NCBI RefSeq assembly: GCF_047948215.1
Contig: NC_134455.1
Span: 348,190,491-348,254,490 of the forward strand
Origin: Lycorma delicatula
Taxonomy: Eukaryota; Arthropoda; Insecta; Hemiptera; Fulgoridae
Direction: 5' to 3'
Length of the DNA: 64,000 bases
Shown here: positions 11,215 through 22,486 of the stretch, piece after piece
How the letters are laid out: the number at the start of each line of letters is the position of its first letter
Position numbering within the stretch: position 1 is the stretch's first letter
Program-made: the position numbers and the translations under genes
The notes under the pieces: model-generated
Told to the model about the DNA's origin: nothing
The model's input: only the letters and a program-made list of their open reading frames with translations
The model's database searches: none

Positions 11215-12055
11215 TTAGCTTGAAAAAATACTTTTTTTCCCGGAAAACATTTTATAGCCACTATGTGGTCTCGAACCCCGTGGTAGTGTGAGACTCGCCC
11301 TTCTGGATCTATCCACTAAAATCCCTCCCTTTCTAGATCATAAAATATCGGGCCGACCTTACGGTATTATTCCACCACCTAATGTGTATTTTGTCCTCCA
11401 CACCCCCATTGCTGGCCACACGACTCAAACCGATCAGGGTTCTGCGGTTTTATTATCTCGAGCTTGGGACCGGACTTGATTAATATGAACATAGCCCTAA
11501 GGGAGACTCAAAGGGAATTATTCGCCCCTGGTCTTTTTCCGTGATCTTCGTTGGGTTCTTAATCAATATCGTGGACACGGCGTGCCCGATCGTTCTACAG
11601 CACAGTCCAACGATGTTCTCTGGCATAACGACGCCGAATTCTCTCAGGTATACTTCCCTATGCTGTAGGAAGCGATAGTCACGGACACCGTGTATTCTGT
11701 GGTATCCTGTTACCCACTAAAATAACATTCCGCGGAGGGTCTCGCATTCCGCGCGCACAGCTACGCCTTGAAAGCCGTGATCGGTATCGGGATGACTCGT
11801 ACCCCAGTTCCCAGTGCTTTCGGTTTAGCCATTTCTGAAGGTCAGGGTGTCAGTATGTAGGGCCATCTACCTTTCGTCGATTAAGCCATAAAATGTTTAA
11901 ACACTGGTTTGATTGTACTGGATAGGATGCGACAAAGCTCACACTCTCGGACGCTATCCTACAGTTGCTCACCACGGGAACGTTTGCCTGCTGAGTTCCA
12001 CCTTGGATCTGTTCACTCTTCCTTAGCTAACCTATACGTCTGTGGCTCCTCAAGG
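11215..12055 (-). repeat. GC-richer block, possible R1-like LINE 3' region
   Basis: Base composition is far richer in G and C than the flanks. Read on the minus strand the block ends with GATTTTAGTGGATAG, then GAGTCTCACACTACCACGG and GGTTCGAGACCAC, reminiscent of 3' untranslated regions of R1-type insect LINEs. No long frame survives on either strand. The class is an inference from composition and short motifs. Confidence 0.35.
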
Positions 12056-12059
12056 CCTT

Positions 12060-13025
12060 ACTGTTGATCGCAAGCTTAGTGCGGACATTTATTCAACATG
12101 AGTCACCCTGTCACAGGACATCGTGCTCACACCGTCCTCAACATCCGACTTTCAAAGTATCTGGATTACAGGAGCGAGCCGCATATCTCAGTCAGAAAAT
12201 ATTTCTGCGATTGATGAATGTGTTTCTGAAAACCCAGGCCTGTCAACTGAAAGACGTCGAGAAAATCAGACTCAAACGTTTTAAATAAAGATCTTGGACT
12301 ATATACTTACCAAAAGTGGACCATGCTCAACGTCGTGAGTACGTTTTGCGAGTTGAAAATACTGGAAGAAACAGTTATTTTTTAAAAAATTATCCTTAGT
12401 GTCAAGGCCCATTTCCAACCGGATGGGTTCATGAAAAAGCAACTGCTATGAGTGGGGCTCACCCAAGAAAAATTGTCTGGTGATGAACCTATTAACAGTG
12501 AATGACTGGAACGGTTTTAGAATCGTTATTATAATCGGACAGTATTTTTTTGAAAACCATGAAGACTCTCTAATTATGATCGACACGAAGTATTATGTCA
12601 TAATGGTAACTGATTTCCCGTGCATTACGTTACACAAAATGAACGGGTATGTTTATTTATAGCAGGAAGCCATAACGAGCCGTTAAATGAATGGATTACT
12701 ACGTGCAAAAAATCCTAGGGAAAAATATTTCACAAAACAGAAACGTTAATTCGCCATCTAGATCGAATGATCTAACACCTCTTGCCTTTTTTCTTTGAGG
12801 CTTTGGGAAGGAATAACCAAATATGATTATCAAATAACCAAATATAATCATATGTGGAGCATATATGTTTAGTCGGCAATTAAATAAGCCGATGACCCAC
12901 AAGCGATCTTATGACGGATATTCAAATTGTTGCTGTTATTGCAGAATAATGTTTTACATGTTGCATAGATTTCTTCATACATTAATATTTGAAACAGAAA
13001 CGAGAGAAAGCCATTTATCAGATAT
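12060..13025 (+). pseudogene. DUF4817/mariner-like transposase relic
   Basis: Scattered plus-strand frames match a large arthropod family of IS630/mariner-related transposases in order: CVSENPGLSTERRR near 12215-12255, YFFENHEDS near 12545, then SRSNDLTPLAFFL at 12751-12795, the catalytic-core block that normally reads SxDLTPLDFFLWG. The aspartate of the PLDFF motif is changed to alanine and there are many stops and frameshifts. These enzymes cut and paste DNA at TA dinucleotides. No terminal inverted repeats were identified for this copy. Confidence 0.6.
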
Positions 13026-13259
13026 TGAGTTTCATATTTAATCGTACATTTTGTAATTTACATTGAAATATTTTATTACTAATCTAAAAAGATATTTTTT
13101 AATGTAAACCTCTTTAATTTTTAAGTACTAACAATTGATATTATCAATTTTTTAAACTTAACATACTATTAATAAAATTGTGGGATCAAATTAATGTTAC
13201 AATTTTTACTTCCTGGAAGTAACTATGTAGTTGCTAAATAACGGAAAATATCGTTATCA

Positions 13260-13360
13260 GTCAAAATTTTGGGAGTGTTTTTTTGTAAATCTAGACGTTT
13301 CAAGACCCCTTCTAACCGAAAAATACAAAAAAAATGAAAATAATCCATAGAAAGATAATT
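13260..13360 (+). repeat. Possible degenerate fragment of family K
   Basis: CTAGACGTTTCAAGACCC and the A-rich bases after it resemble CTCGACGTTTCATGATCCAG in copy K2. Weak. Confidence 0.3.
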
Positions 13361-13399
13361 GCATGTAAAAGTACGTAGATAAATTAGCCTCGCTCAACT

Positions 13400-13600
13400 C
13401 CTAGTAAAGTCAGTTAATTTTACACGGATTTGAATACTAGATCATGGATACCAGTGTTCTTTGGTGGTTGGGTTTCAATTAATGGTCGAACTGAGACTGT
13501 ACAAGACTACACTTCATTTACACTCATACATATCAACCTCTGAAGTATTATCTGAAAAGTGATTACCGAAGGCTAAACAGAAAAAAGATAGAAAGATAAA
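13400..13600 (+). mobile_element. SINE family D, copy D2 (head truncated)
   Basis: Matches the body of the family from ACTCCTAGTAAAGTCAGTTA through GTTCTTTGGTGGTTGGGTTT to a purine-rich AACAGAAAAAAGATAGAAAG end. The box A region is missing. Confidence 0.65.
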
Positions 13601-13849
13601 TTAGCTTGTATTTTGATAAATATCTCTGGACTGCATGAACATTTAAATAAATTTTATATTTTTTTTGGGACAGCGTAGAACTTTGAAATTCGATCCAGGA
13701 TAGAATTATATGGATTTATAGAAGTTCATAGAGCTTAAAGGTGAAGATATAATTAGCTTAATTATTTTAAAACTTTTGTTATATGTTTACAATGTGAAAA
13801 GTTGCATGTGAAACTCAGGAAAAAATTATGTACATAAGTTATAAATGTT

Positions 13850-14110
13850 GTTAAATTTTGGAGCTGATCCAACAATAGGGTACAGTAATATAAAAAATAA
13901 TAATTTAATAAATTTTGCTTAATAAATTTAAACTGGTTTAACCATTAATCCCCAAATTATAATATATAGGTTATAATACACAATTTATAATTACAAGTTT
14001 TGGGCTCCTATAGACAAATAAATAGGCGGTATCCGATTTTCTGCTCTATAAGTTTAATACCATTAAATATATTTTATATTAAACCGTGTAATTTAATTCA
14101 AAATTTTCCT
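13850..14110 (+). repeat. Degenerate repeat family N, copy 1
   Basis: TGTTAAATTTTGGAGCTGAT and TATAGACAAATAAATAGGCG correspond, at similar spacing, to sequences at 43613-43820. Very divergent; no function visible. Confidence 0.35.
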
Positions 14111-14424
14111 TAAGGCAATCATACAACGGGATATTAATTTTAAGATTTCCGTAGCCTCATGGAAGAAAGATGGTAAAATCAAACACAGAATTTAAAACAA
14201 TTCCTTTAAATCAAAGTTTCTTGTAATCACAATTCAATGGCATCGCTGAAATTTGATTACGGCCAAACAAACGGTTGGACCGATTTTACAATCAGTCAAG
14301 CGGGTAGGGAGTGAGGGTTCGCCCCTCATGGTCTATGGACCATGTATTTATTTAAAAGCTTTACTCAAATGTCAACTTTTACTTCATGTCTGCGTCCAAA
14401 ACTATAAAACGTAAATAAAATAAA

Positions 14425-14538
14425 ATACCTTGACGTTTGGATAGGGCTTCACCTTAAATGGGACGCTCACATTAGCAATATGTGCAAAAGAATTAAACAG
14501 TTAATCTTTAAATTACACCAAATTAGTAAACTAAAAAA
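14425..14538 (+). pseudogene. LINE reverse transcriptase fragment, left part
   Basis: Encodes LDVWIGLHLKWDAHISNMCK, a good match to the YLGVWxDxxLKWxxHI block after the palm of Jockey/R1-type reverse transcriptases. It is cut off by family B copy B2 and resumes at 15212. Confidence 0.6.
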
Positions 14539-15208
14539 TCTGATGGGACATCACATGACTTCCTTGTACGGCTATTAAATTACATATACACATTTTTAAA
14601 AGTACAGAAAATTTTATTTCACTAATAATTTCCAATTTTTTGTCATGTGTTTCTTTTTATTGTAATTATAGAATTATCTATTGTAAAACTTTTTTACAAT
14701 CAAAGGTTTATAATTATTAATAAATCAATATATTTAAATTTAAAAAAAAAGGAAATGAAGTCGAATTCGAACAGAAATGCCTTCCCCTTGTAAGATCGGA
14801 ATATATCATTAATTAAAATTTTATTTGGCTATAACTGAAACCAATAAAAGTAAGTAGCACTTATGATATATCGTTGAAAAGCTCTCAATGAGAGCTTATT
14901 ACTACAGTTAAGAAAAAGTTCAAAATTCAATTTTTTGGATTTTTGGGTTTTTGGACATTTTTGGTCAAATCTATTGCAATCAAAAGGGGAGGTGCATAAC
15001 TAGATGTTACAACAGTCCTAAATAAAAAATTTCAACATCCTGCAGGCTAATCGTTTTGAGTTATACGAGATACATATGTACGTACGGACGTCACGCCGAA
15101 ACTAGTCAAAATGGGTTTAGGGATGGTCAAAATGGATATTTTCATTGAAATCTGAAAAATCGAAATTTTTCGCGATCATAATACTTCCTTTACTTCGTAC
15201 AAGGAAGT
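14539..15208 (-). repeat. Interspersed repeat family B, copy B2
   Basis: Nearly full-length minus-oriented copy with ACTTCCTTGTACG at 14558-14570 and CGTACAAGGAAGT at 15196-15208. It carries the internal AGGTGCATAACTAGATGTTA block and an ACATATGTACGTACGGACGT stretch. It sits inside a LINE relic and so inserted after the LINE did. A-runs flank both edges. Confidence 0.8.
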
Positions 15209-15211
15209 AAA

Positions 15212-15560
15212 AATAATAGTATCGCTAGACTTCTGTATTTTGCGTACGCCCGATCAATATTGCATTATGGAATACGTTCACGGGGTGGGGTAAGGAACGT
15301 GCACTTTAATAAACCGTATAAGCTCTAAAAACACTTAATAAAAGCAGCCTTAAATTGGCCCAGACTTTAACTTACAACTGACCTATTCCGGGAATTTAAC
15401 TTTAACGCCTTAACAATGAGATAGCTGTACGTCAACTGTTTTATGCATTAAAAAAACGACAAACACCGTTATAACACCATTGATTAACACCGTTAATTCA
15501 TCATATATCTGAGGCCATCCAGTATCACCTTTACAATATGCCTAAATGACAAATAATGAT
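15212..15560 (+). pseudogene. LINE reverse transcriptase fragment, right part
   Basis: Continuation of 14425-14538 after the family B insertion. Frames include FCILRTPDQYCIMEY, corresponding to the YxxxxxSILQYGI region, and later NTVITPL and NTVNSSY. It has many stops. The element is a decayed Jockey-like LINE. Confidence 0.5.
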
Positions 15561-16290
15561 AATGACCAATAATCACTATACTAAACATGTTTTTGCCATC
15601 CTGTGTAAATTATATATAATTAATTTTCTAATCCGATTTTAATAAGGTTTTGGTTTTTTAGAAATAAAATCCTATAACGAAACTAATCAAAAATAAAGAA
15701 GGCAAATTTATACTCGTATTATAGTCATAATATTAATACTAAGATTATTCAACATTTTGTATTATTTTGTATCATTTTGTATTTACTACAGTTTATACAA
15801 TACTCTAAGCATAAAAGTGTACAACATAAATAATTTTTATACATCATCTTAATATTCTTGTATCTTCTTGATGTTACTAAATCTAGAATGTTGAATTTTA
15901 ATACATGGCTGTAGGTGTTCATTGTTATAGCGTTATTATATTCAATTATTTTTATTCTTCGTCTTTTTTCTAGATAATAAATTTTAATTTTAATTGATCT
16001 AAATCTTTAACAATTAAGTTTTTGTTTGTAAGAACTTTTAATTGGTACAATTTATTTTAGAAAATAGTTTTATTTTTAAATTCCCTTTTTAGAAATATTA
16101 TATACAGTGGCTCATACTTGCGCACTGGTTATCCTTTGCAGGTATGCTTCCTACTTAAATACTGTACAATTCTTTTTATGTCATATTCTGACAAGAGAAA
16201 TAAAGGTTTATTCATTAATTCATTCAAATGGTAGGTAACAAATTATTTTTTACATAATTTAATGAACTTTAGATACCTTAAATACTTACT
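15560..16290. other. AT-rich sequence, no gene seen
   Basis: No recognisable protein or repeat signature. Confidence 0.4.
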
Positions 16291-16294
16291 GATG

Positions 16295-16605
16295 ATTTTT
16301 TTATTTATTCAAACCCCTATAAAGGGAAGGATGCATAAAATCCTTTCTTTTTTTTTTGTTTATTCTGTACTAAAAAAGGTCATATTCTTGTACTAATTAG
16401 ATGATTCAATTTCTTTAGTATGTTATGTTTACAATATTTAGGATAAGTTTTCATCAGTTATCATTTTACTTGAAATTTTCAAACTCGAATAACCGGATTT
16501 TTATTTGATTATGTACAATGACTTCTAAATACAAGTCACTGATGTCATTTATTTTTGTTATTTAAAAGAGTGGAAAGATATCATTGGTACGGCTATTTAA
16601 CAAAT
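16295..16605 (+). repeat. Repeat family L, copy L1
   Basis: Direct repeat of 19765-20105. Shared are TTATTCAAACCC, a TTCTTGTACTAATTAGATGA-like block, TTTTCATCAGTTA and ACTGATGTCATTTATTTTTG. It lies just upstream of the K2P leader exon. Confidence 0.55.
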
Positions 16606-16739
16606 TTTACATATTTACACAACCCTTTACTGGCATTTTTTATCAATCTTAACAATATATTATTATTTTTTATTAATATATGAAACTACGAATATATATA
16701 GCTACACTAATTTTTTTACTTGTATTTTATTTGTTTCAG

Positions 16740-16882
16740 ATTTATGTGTACTCTATTTGTGACGTAAGCGGTGTAAGAGAGTTAATTAAAGTTAAATGAA
16801 AAATACGGTTTAGTGATATACGGATTATACATTGCGCGATTGTTATGAATTTTAGTTTTATACGATAAAATAATCGAATGAA
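16740..16882 (+). promoter_or_regulatory. 5' untranslated leader of the K2P gene with four upstream ATGs
   Basis: A pyrimidine-rich acceptor ending in TTTGTTTCAG (up to 16739) marks the exon start. Before the main ATG at 16883 lie three short closed frames, at 16744-16767 (7 codons), 16796-16813 (5 codons) and 16845-16868 (7 codons). A fourth ATG at 16878 opens a +1-frame ORF overlapping the main start and stopping at 17000. The main ATG has A at -3 and G at +4, a better context than the ATG at 16878. This arrangement usually lowers or conditions translation. Confidence 0.55.
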
Positions 16883-17201
16883 ATGGATGAAGAATCAGAT
16901 ACACCAACAAAAGAGGAACATCCTCCTCTGCTACCGACACCAGCAGAATCACCGCCTCCGAGACCTCCTCCACCTCATACTCGACCACGACCACCTATAA
17001 CACTAATGATTCCAACAAATCAATCACCTCTTCAGCAACAAATACCACAAACCGCGTATTATTACGGTTCTCCAATGGTTACAATACCTATGACACCGGC
17101 AACAAGTCACCCTCTAAGTCAACAAGATATCACGTTCAATATGAATCTTTTTCATGCTTATCCAACAAAAGCATCCGAATTTATGTTTAAACAATTTGAA
17201 G
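16883..17201 (+). CDS. K2P potassium channel, coding exon 1 (proline-rich N-terminus)
   Basis: The exon encodes 106 codons plus one base. Residues 1-20 are acidic, residues 20-42 are proline-rich (SPPPRPPPPHTRPRPP, a polyproline type SH3-ligand pattern), and a glutamine-rich stretch follows (LQQQIPQ). The end, KASEFMFKQFEG, is ordinary soluble sequence. The donor is GAAG|GTAAGC at 17202, a strong site in phase 1. The one leftover base plus GA at the start of the exon at 44365 makes a glycine codon and continues in frame into a membrane helix. That fit, the same strand and the clean splice signals are why I join the two; together they give the cytoplasmic N-terminus of a two-pore-domain potassium leak channel. 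The start at 16883 was chosen for its context and the coding-like sequence after it. Alone, the exon has no family signature. Confidence 0.65.
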
Positions 17202-17246
17202 GTAAGCATTCTTACTTACTATTTTATTATTTTTTAATTATAAATA

Positions 17247-18483
17247 ACGGGAGATTCAAAAAAAACTTCACAACTTTAACAATTTATTGAAAAAACTTAC
17301 AGATTCTGTTGAGGTCTGATTTCATAGAAAAACACATAAAATTTGTCCCTGAATATTCGCTTTGGTTCCATATAGCTTCCATTTGTAATGCGACATCCAT
17401 CCCATCTGAAGTCGATTTCATTCCAGACTGTAGCCAGCAAGTCGGGCGTAACCTCTGAAACTACGGCGTTAATTCGAAATCTTCGCTCAACGAGATCAGC
17501 AGGAAAAGGAGGTACGTATACCTGATATTTAACGATATCCTAAAAGAAAAAATCCATCGGGTTCAAATATGGGAAGCGAAGTGGCCATGAAGTTGGATTT
17601 CCACCACCGATCCAGAAATCGTGTATGAAGAAAATCTCGACCTTCTCAGGGGGTAGTGAGGTGGTGCCCCGTGTTGCTGATAGTAATGGCGTCCATCTTG
17701 GTCATCATCGTCTAACTGAGAAAGTAGTAAATTTTGAAGGATGTACATATAAACAATACTAATTACGGTTGCCTCCCATAAAAAGAACGGGTATATAGTC
17801 CTCGTTTGCTTAGGAAACAAAAAACATTGACCTTAAAGCTATCACGAATGAATGTAAAGTTTCATGAGGGTTTCGCTATCCCATGTTCGGCAGTTACGGG
17901 TGTTCACCTTGCCGCAGATTTGAAACGTTGACTCATCACTAAAATTTACATTATCTAAAAATGTATCGTCTGAAATTCTATCCACCATTTCCGCACAAAA
18001 CTGCAGCCGAGAAACTTTGTTTGTGGAATGCCAGTCTCACACGACTCAGGAGGAGTTGGGTTTCTTCGGGCTACTTGCAAAGCTTCCTCCACACAAAGGT
18101 TCCTGAAGCTACAGCAGCTTCAGAGACCCGTGACCGTCCTGATTATTTTTTATGTTTAACAGAACAACCTGTCTGAACGAAGGTTTGGTGCCAACAGTAA
18201 ATTGTATGCCTACTAGAAGGCTCCCTGCCGTACTCTACAAAAATTACGTTAAACTGCAGTTTCTGACTGCAAATGTTGAAACCAAAACATACAGTGAGCA
18301 CGTTCTGTACCGATAAATGTATACGTTTTTAACAGCACTGGTAAGCGAATTCGGTACTAATGAACTACGTCAGTCAAAACTTGATTTGTTTTGGTATGAA
18401 ATAAGACCTCAACCGAATCTTAAGTTATCTAAATAAATTTTGGCATGCTTTTAAAGTTGTGAAGTCCTTTATCAATAACCCGG
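17247..18483 (-). mobile_element. DUF4817-type DNA transposon with decayed transposase
   Basis: The ends are inverted repeats of about 90 bases (both contain ACTTCACAACTTTAA, then AGATTC(T/G)GTTGAGGTC further in), flanked by TA as expected for the mariner/IS630 superfamily. On the minus strand the transposase is recognisable in pieces: NVNFSDESTFQICGKVN (17905-17950, first catalytic aspartate retained), a QLDDDDQDG stretch, QQHGAPPHY at 17653-17679 (normally QQDGAPPHY, so the second catalytic aspartate is lost) and a worn PxDxTPxDFF block near 17570. Stops interrupt it throughout. It sits only 45 bases after the donor of K2P exon 1. Confidence 0.75.
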
Positions 18484-18484
18484 T

Positions 18485-19125
18485 ATAAAAGATTGATGAT
18501 ACATAAATAAAATGTTAATAATCGATTCGTGAAAAAAAGATTTTAATTAATGTAATAAGTTGATTAAAATTAACTAAAATTTTAAGTAAATTTTGAAGAA
18601 TTTGCATATTTTAATTCTCCGGTTATATCTTTATCGCAACAGCAATAAATTAATAAATAACTAAAAAAGAAAGTATAGAGATTTTTGGTATCGGAGATTT
18701 TGCAAATGTCACTAATTCAAGACTCCACTTAATCTGAAAAACACAATAAATACATAAATTTTCGAAAGATGTGTACGTACATGTGTTGGAATGTATTTTT
18801 ATTAATATTTCCGGACTAGCTAAACATTAAATCTTCGAAAATGGTTCTTAATTTTATATGAGGCATTAATGGTATTTAATTTTGGACATATTCAAATGAA
18901 AGAGAGAATTTTGAGAATTTAACTTATTTTGTGTAGTGATCACAGAAAATTGAGGTTCAGTACGATGAAAGTATTTATTAAGTTATTTAAAATTTCAAAG
19001 TTTTAAGTCAACCAGATTTAGGGGCAGGTGTTACACAGAACTACATCTAAATAACGTTTTCTTCATATTTCGAAACCCTAATGACCAGAAAGTTGAAATT
19101 TGACATAGTTAATATTTGTAAAAAT
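18485..19125. other. AT-rich sequence, no gene seen
   Basis: No recognisable protein or repeat. Part of K2P intron 1. Confidence 0.4.
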
Positions 19126-19129
19126 CTGT

Positions 19130-19600
19130 CATCATCATGTGGTGTTCTGCCTGTCGGTCCCTGGGACTATGTTTTCTCCATCTGTTTCTGTCCCACGCTT
19201 TTCTTTTCGTCTCATCAAAACCTTCATTCCCCTTTATGTCATTTATTAATTTAAACCTCTTCCTTCCTCTTCATTTTTCACCTTCAAAGTCTGTGTTTAT
19301 TATTCCTTTTCCTCTAATTCTATGCCCGATCTAATTAGTTTCCTTCCCTTATTCTGATAGTCACCAATATTGTTCTATCTTCATTTATTCTTATTAATAT
19401 TTCTACGTTACTTAGTCTATTCACCCAATTTATCTTCTCCATTCTCTTCCAGACACACAAAATCCTCGATTTTATTTTTTTCCTTTTACCCCAGTGTCCA
19501 TGTATTATTGTACAAAAGTATACTCCAAACATAGCATTTTACCAATCTGTTCCTTAGGTACAGATCCATGTTGCTGCAGATTAGGCTGTTCTTTTAAAAA
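19130..19600 (-). pseudogene. LINE reverse transcriptase C-terminus (RTE-like)
   Basis: Minus-strand frames give CVWKRMEKINWVNRLSNVEI, close to WRRMxxIxWxxxVxNEEVL, then RKRFKLINDIKG and DETKRKAWDRNRWRK, the usual order of an RTE-type C-terminal end. A stop separates the two halves. Orientation is opposite to the host gene. Confidence 0.6.
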
Positions 19601-19764
19601 AAGGCTTCACCTTTTATATGTCGGACCGAAATGATGTTTTTTGACCCACATACACTGGATCTTATAGGTAGGTAGGTCCCTTACCTCAAATACTACTAAA
19701 ACGACAAATAAATTATTTAACTTAATTTAAAGTTTAAAGTTCCTTATATAGCTAAGATACTTTT

Positions 19765-20105
19765 TGTTTGTGTTTGATATTATTCAAACCCATGAAAAAG
19801 GAGTAATGGAAAAAATCCTTTTTTCCTTTTTAATTCTTTAGATTTAAAGTCAGATTCTTATACTAATTAAATGATATATTTCATTATTATATTATATTTG
19901 GGAAATTTAATTCAAGGGTATGAGATAATACGAATAATTTTTTTGTTTTTTCATCAGTTACCGTTTGCTGATATTTCAAACTCAATAAACCAATTTTCAT
20001 AAGTAGAATGAGTTCTGAATATGGATGATTGATGTCATTTAATTTTGTTAACTGATGAAAAGGGACGCACAGCATTACAATTTTGAGGGTGGAACAACAT
20101 CGAAA
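19765..20105 (+). repeat. Repeat family L, copy L2
   Basis: Second copy of the sequence at 16295-16605, same orientation, about 3.5 kb away. Both copies share the TTCAAACCC start and the TGATGTCATTTAxTTTTGTTA end. Confidence 0.55.
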
Positions 20106-20109
20106 ATTA

Positions 20110-20720
20110 TGTTAGTTAAGTAAGAAGCATTAAATTTACGTGAAAAAATTTACATAACCTAATTATTATTATTATTTCAATCAGGTATGTATACATTAAT
20201 TTCCTGATAGAATTAATATAGACATGAAGATTGTAACAGTGGATCGAGGTTTTGAAAAGATAAACACAAATATCTGTTTTTGATCTTAAGGTAAAGGCAA
20301 ACTTAAGTACATTACTTAACTTCCCTGCTTTAATATTCAAGTCAAACAAATAAAGTTGTTCTAAACGCAATATATAATCGATTTTACAAGTTGGAAGTCT
20401 TTATTGAATCAACACTTCACTGTTGTAAAATAATTTTTTTCCTTACTAAATTTAAATAATTTATTTTTAATAATCATGAATTTATTACCGCTATTAAAAA
20501 GTAATTTTTTTTTATCTTGGTGAAAAAGTATGTTGAAATCTTTTATTATTTTTTACATTCTATTTATAGGTGCAATCTTTCACCTAAATTCTCTATATTC
20601 TCTAAAGAGAATATTCATTTATAATTATTCATTAATCTCCGTGATAAGAATTAAAATTATTCCTTTACACTTTTTTTTTAAATTACAAAAATGAAAAAAT
20701 AAATTGAAGTTTTTCTATTT
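20110..20720. other. AT-rich sequence, no gene seen
   Basis: The ORF at 20116-20370 (minus) is judged chance. Nothing else is recognisable. Confidence 0.4.
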
Positions 20721-20723
20721 ATT

Positions 20724-22143
20724 TATACTGAGTGACATTTAAGTTTTATATTGCATATCTGAGCGGTATTTGACTGCAGGAAAAATGAGGTTCTACATAA
20801 TTAAAAGAAATCTGCATTATAGTGGGTTTTTAAGTTTTGTCCGCCGTATTAAATCAAACTTAATTTTCTAAAATAGGAAGATGGACATACAACTTATGAT
20901 TTTAATTTAAAATTTTACAATAAAAAAAACCAATGGTGAAACCATTTTTCTTTTAATGCCTTCGTTATCGACTTACAAGCATTCAAATTTGCAATGACGG
21001 AAAAATGTATTAACAATAAAACGGGGTAAAATGCGCTGCATGAACAATTTTATTGCATTTTACATTCATAATGCATATAGTAACGAACTGTAAACAGCGC
21101 TATAATATTGATAAAAAATAATTATTAATAAATTAACAACACAACAAATTAAACGGCTATATCAACTGATATTATTTTCTTAATAAAAATTAACTCTGAG
21201 TGTTAATATCCGCTGATATTTGTTACTTATCGTAATTGAAACAAATCTGCTGGAAATAATTACTAAAAAAATATATTACAAATCTAGTGGAGTAAATCGG
21301 CTGTTAATTCACAAAAATGCTTGTTGTATTACGTTGAAACAATGCAACTCCTCACTTCACCTTTTTACTTCAACACTTATAATGGTAAAATTTGATAGTG
21401 CTAGTAAAAATTAAGTTCTAGGCCAAGGTGTTCATATCTGTTTTTTTTTGTGATAGTTTTATTATTAGTTTCCTTGTTCATTTATTTAGTTTTCTTAAAT
21501 CTTCAAATAACAATGCCTTCTTTAAGTGAAACCGAAAGAATAACTTCGTTGATGACGTACAGGTACGATGACAAAGTTCGGCCTTTACATGAGGCAAATG
21601 ATTTATTTACTAATAGGTTTCCAAACGAAGAACCAATTAGTAAATCTGCTGTGATCAAGACAGTACACAGATTTGAAGAAATCGGTACTGTAAAAAATCG
21701 TCTTCTAGACTCTTAATTGTTGATTTAATTTGTTGTGTTGGTAATTATTAAAGTTCGTTATTGTATGCATTGTGACTGTAAAATGCATTAAAATTGTTCA
21801 TGCAGCGCATTTTACCCCGTTTTATTGTTAATACGATTTTTCCGTCATTGCAAATTTGAATGCTTATAACTCGATAACGAAGGTATTGAAAGAAAAACGA
21901 TTTCACCATTGTTTTTCTTGTAAAATTTTATATCGAAATCATGTATCACATGTGCACCACCTTCCTATTTAAAAAAATTAAGTCTGATTAAATTATGTAG
22001 AATCCAAGATGGCGGACAAAAATTAGAACCCCACGATAATGCAGATTTCTTTTAACTTTGTAGAACCCCATTTCTTTCTGCCACCAAATACCTCTCCGAT
22101 ATGGAGTATAAAACAATTTCATACTTAAATATCAACCGGTATA
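20724..22143 (+). mobile_element. DNA transposon G with about 350-bp terminal inverted repeats
   Basis: Bases 20724-21090 and 21755-22143 are inverted copies of each other over about 350 bases. Shared blocks are AATTGTTCATGCAGCGCATT, TTTACCCCGTTTTATTGTTA, TCATTGCAAATTTGAATGC and TTTGTCCGCCxT. Both outer ends read TATAC, consistent with TA target sites. The roughly 650-base interior keeps only the N-terminus of a transposase, so this copy is non-autonomous. A solo end of the same family lies at 45600-45900. Confidence 0.8.
21511..21716 (+). pseudogene. Transposase N-terminal helix-turn-helix (DUF4817-like)
   Basis: Reading from the ATG at 21511, the frame encodes MPSLSETERITSLMTYRYDD, then FTNRFPNEEPISKSAVIKTV and FEEIGTVKNR. 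This matches the N-terminal helix-turn-helix (DUF4817) that binds the ends of IS630/mariner-type transposons in arthropods. It stops at 21716, directly before the right inverted repeat, so the second DNA-binding helix set and the whole catalytic DDE domain are missing. An upstream in-frame ATG at 21450 adds a hydrophobic leader that I think is not genuine. Confidence 0.65.
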
Positions 22144-22144
22144 A

Positions 22145-22200
22145 ACACACACACACACACACACACACATACACATATATATATATATATATATATATGT
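22145..22200. repeat. Compound (AC)n(AT)n microsatellite
   Basis: About 25 bases of AC followed by about 27 bases of AT, immediately outside transposon G. Confidence 0.9.
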
Positions 22201-22486
22201 GTATAAACACATTACGTCAGGGCTGGGTGTATATGCTACTCCACGGATAAAAAATGAACTGCTCTACCATTTGCTTGGTTATATTAAGAGAAGCTTTGGT
22301 AAAAACCTTGATCTGAGCAGCACCACAAAATACATAATTAATTATAAAATGAAAAATAAATGAAATTATAACAAATATTAATTAGTTAATGTAAAAGAGC
22401 ATGAAATAATATTAAAATAACTGCCATACAACTTGTTAATCTTATAAATATATGAGGTAACTACCAACAAAGAGGATAAAATAAGT

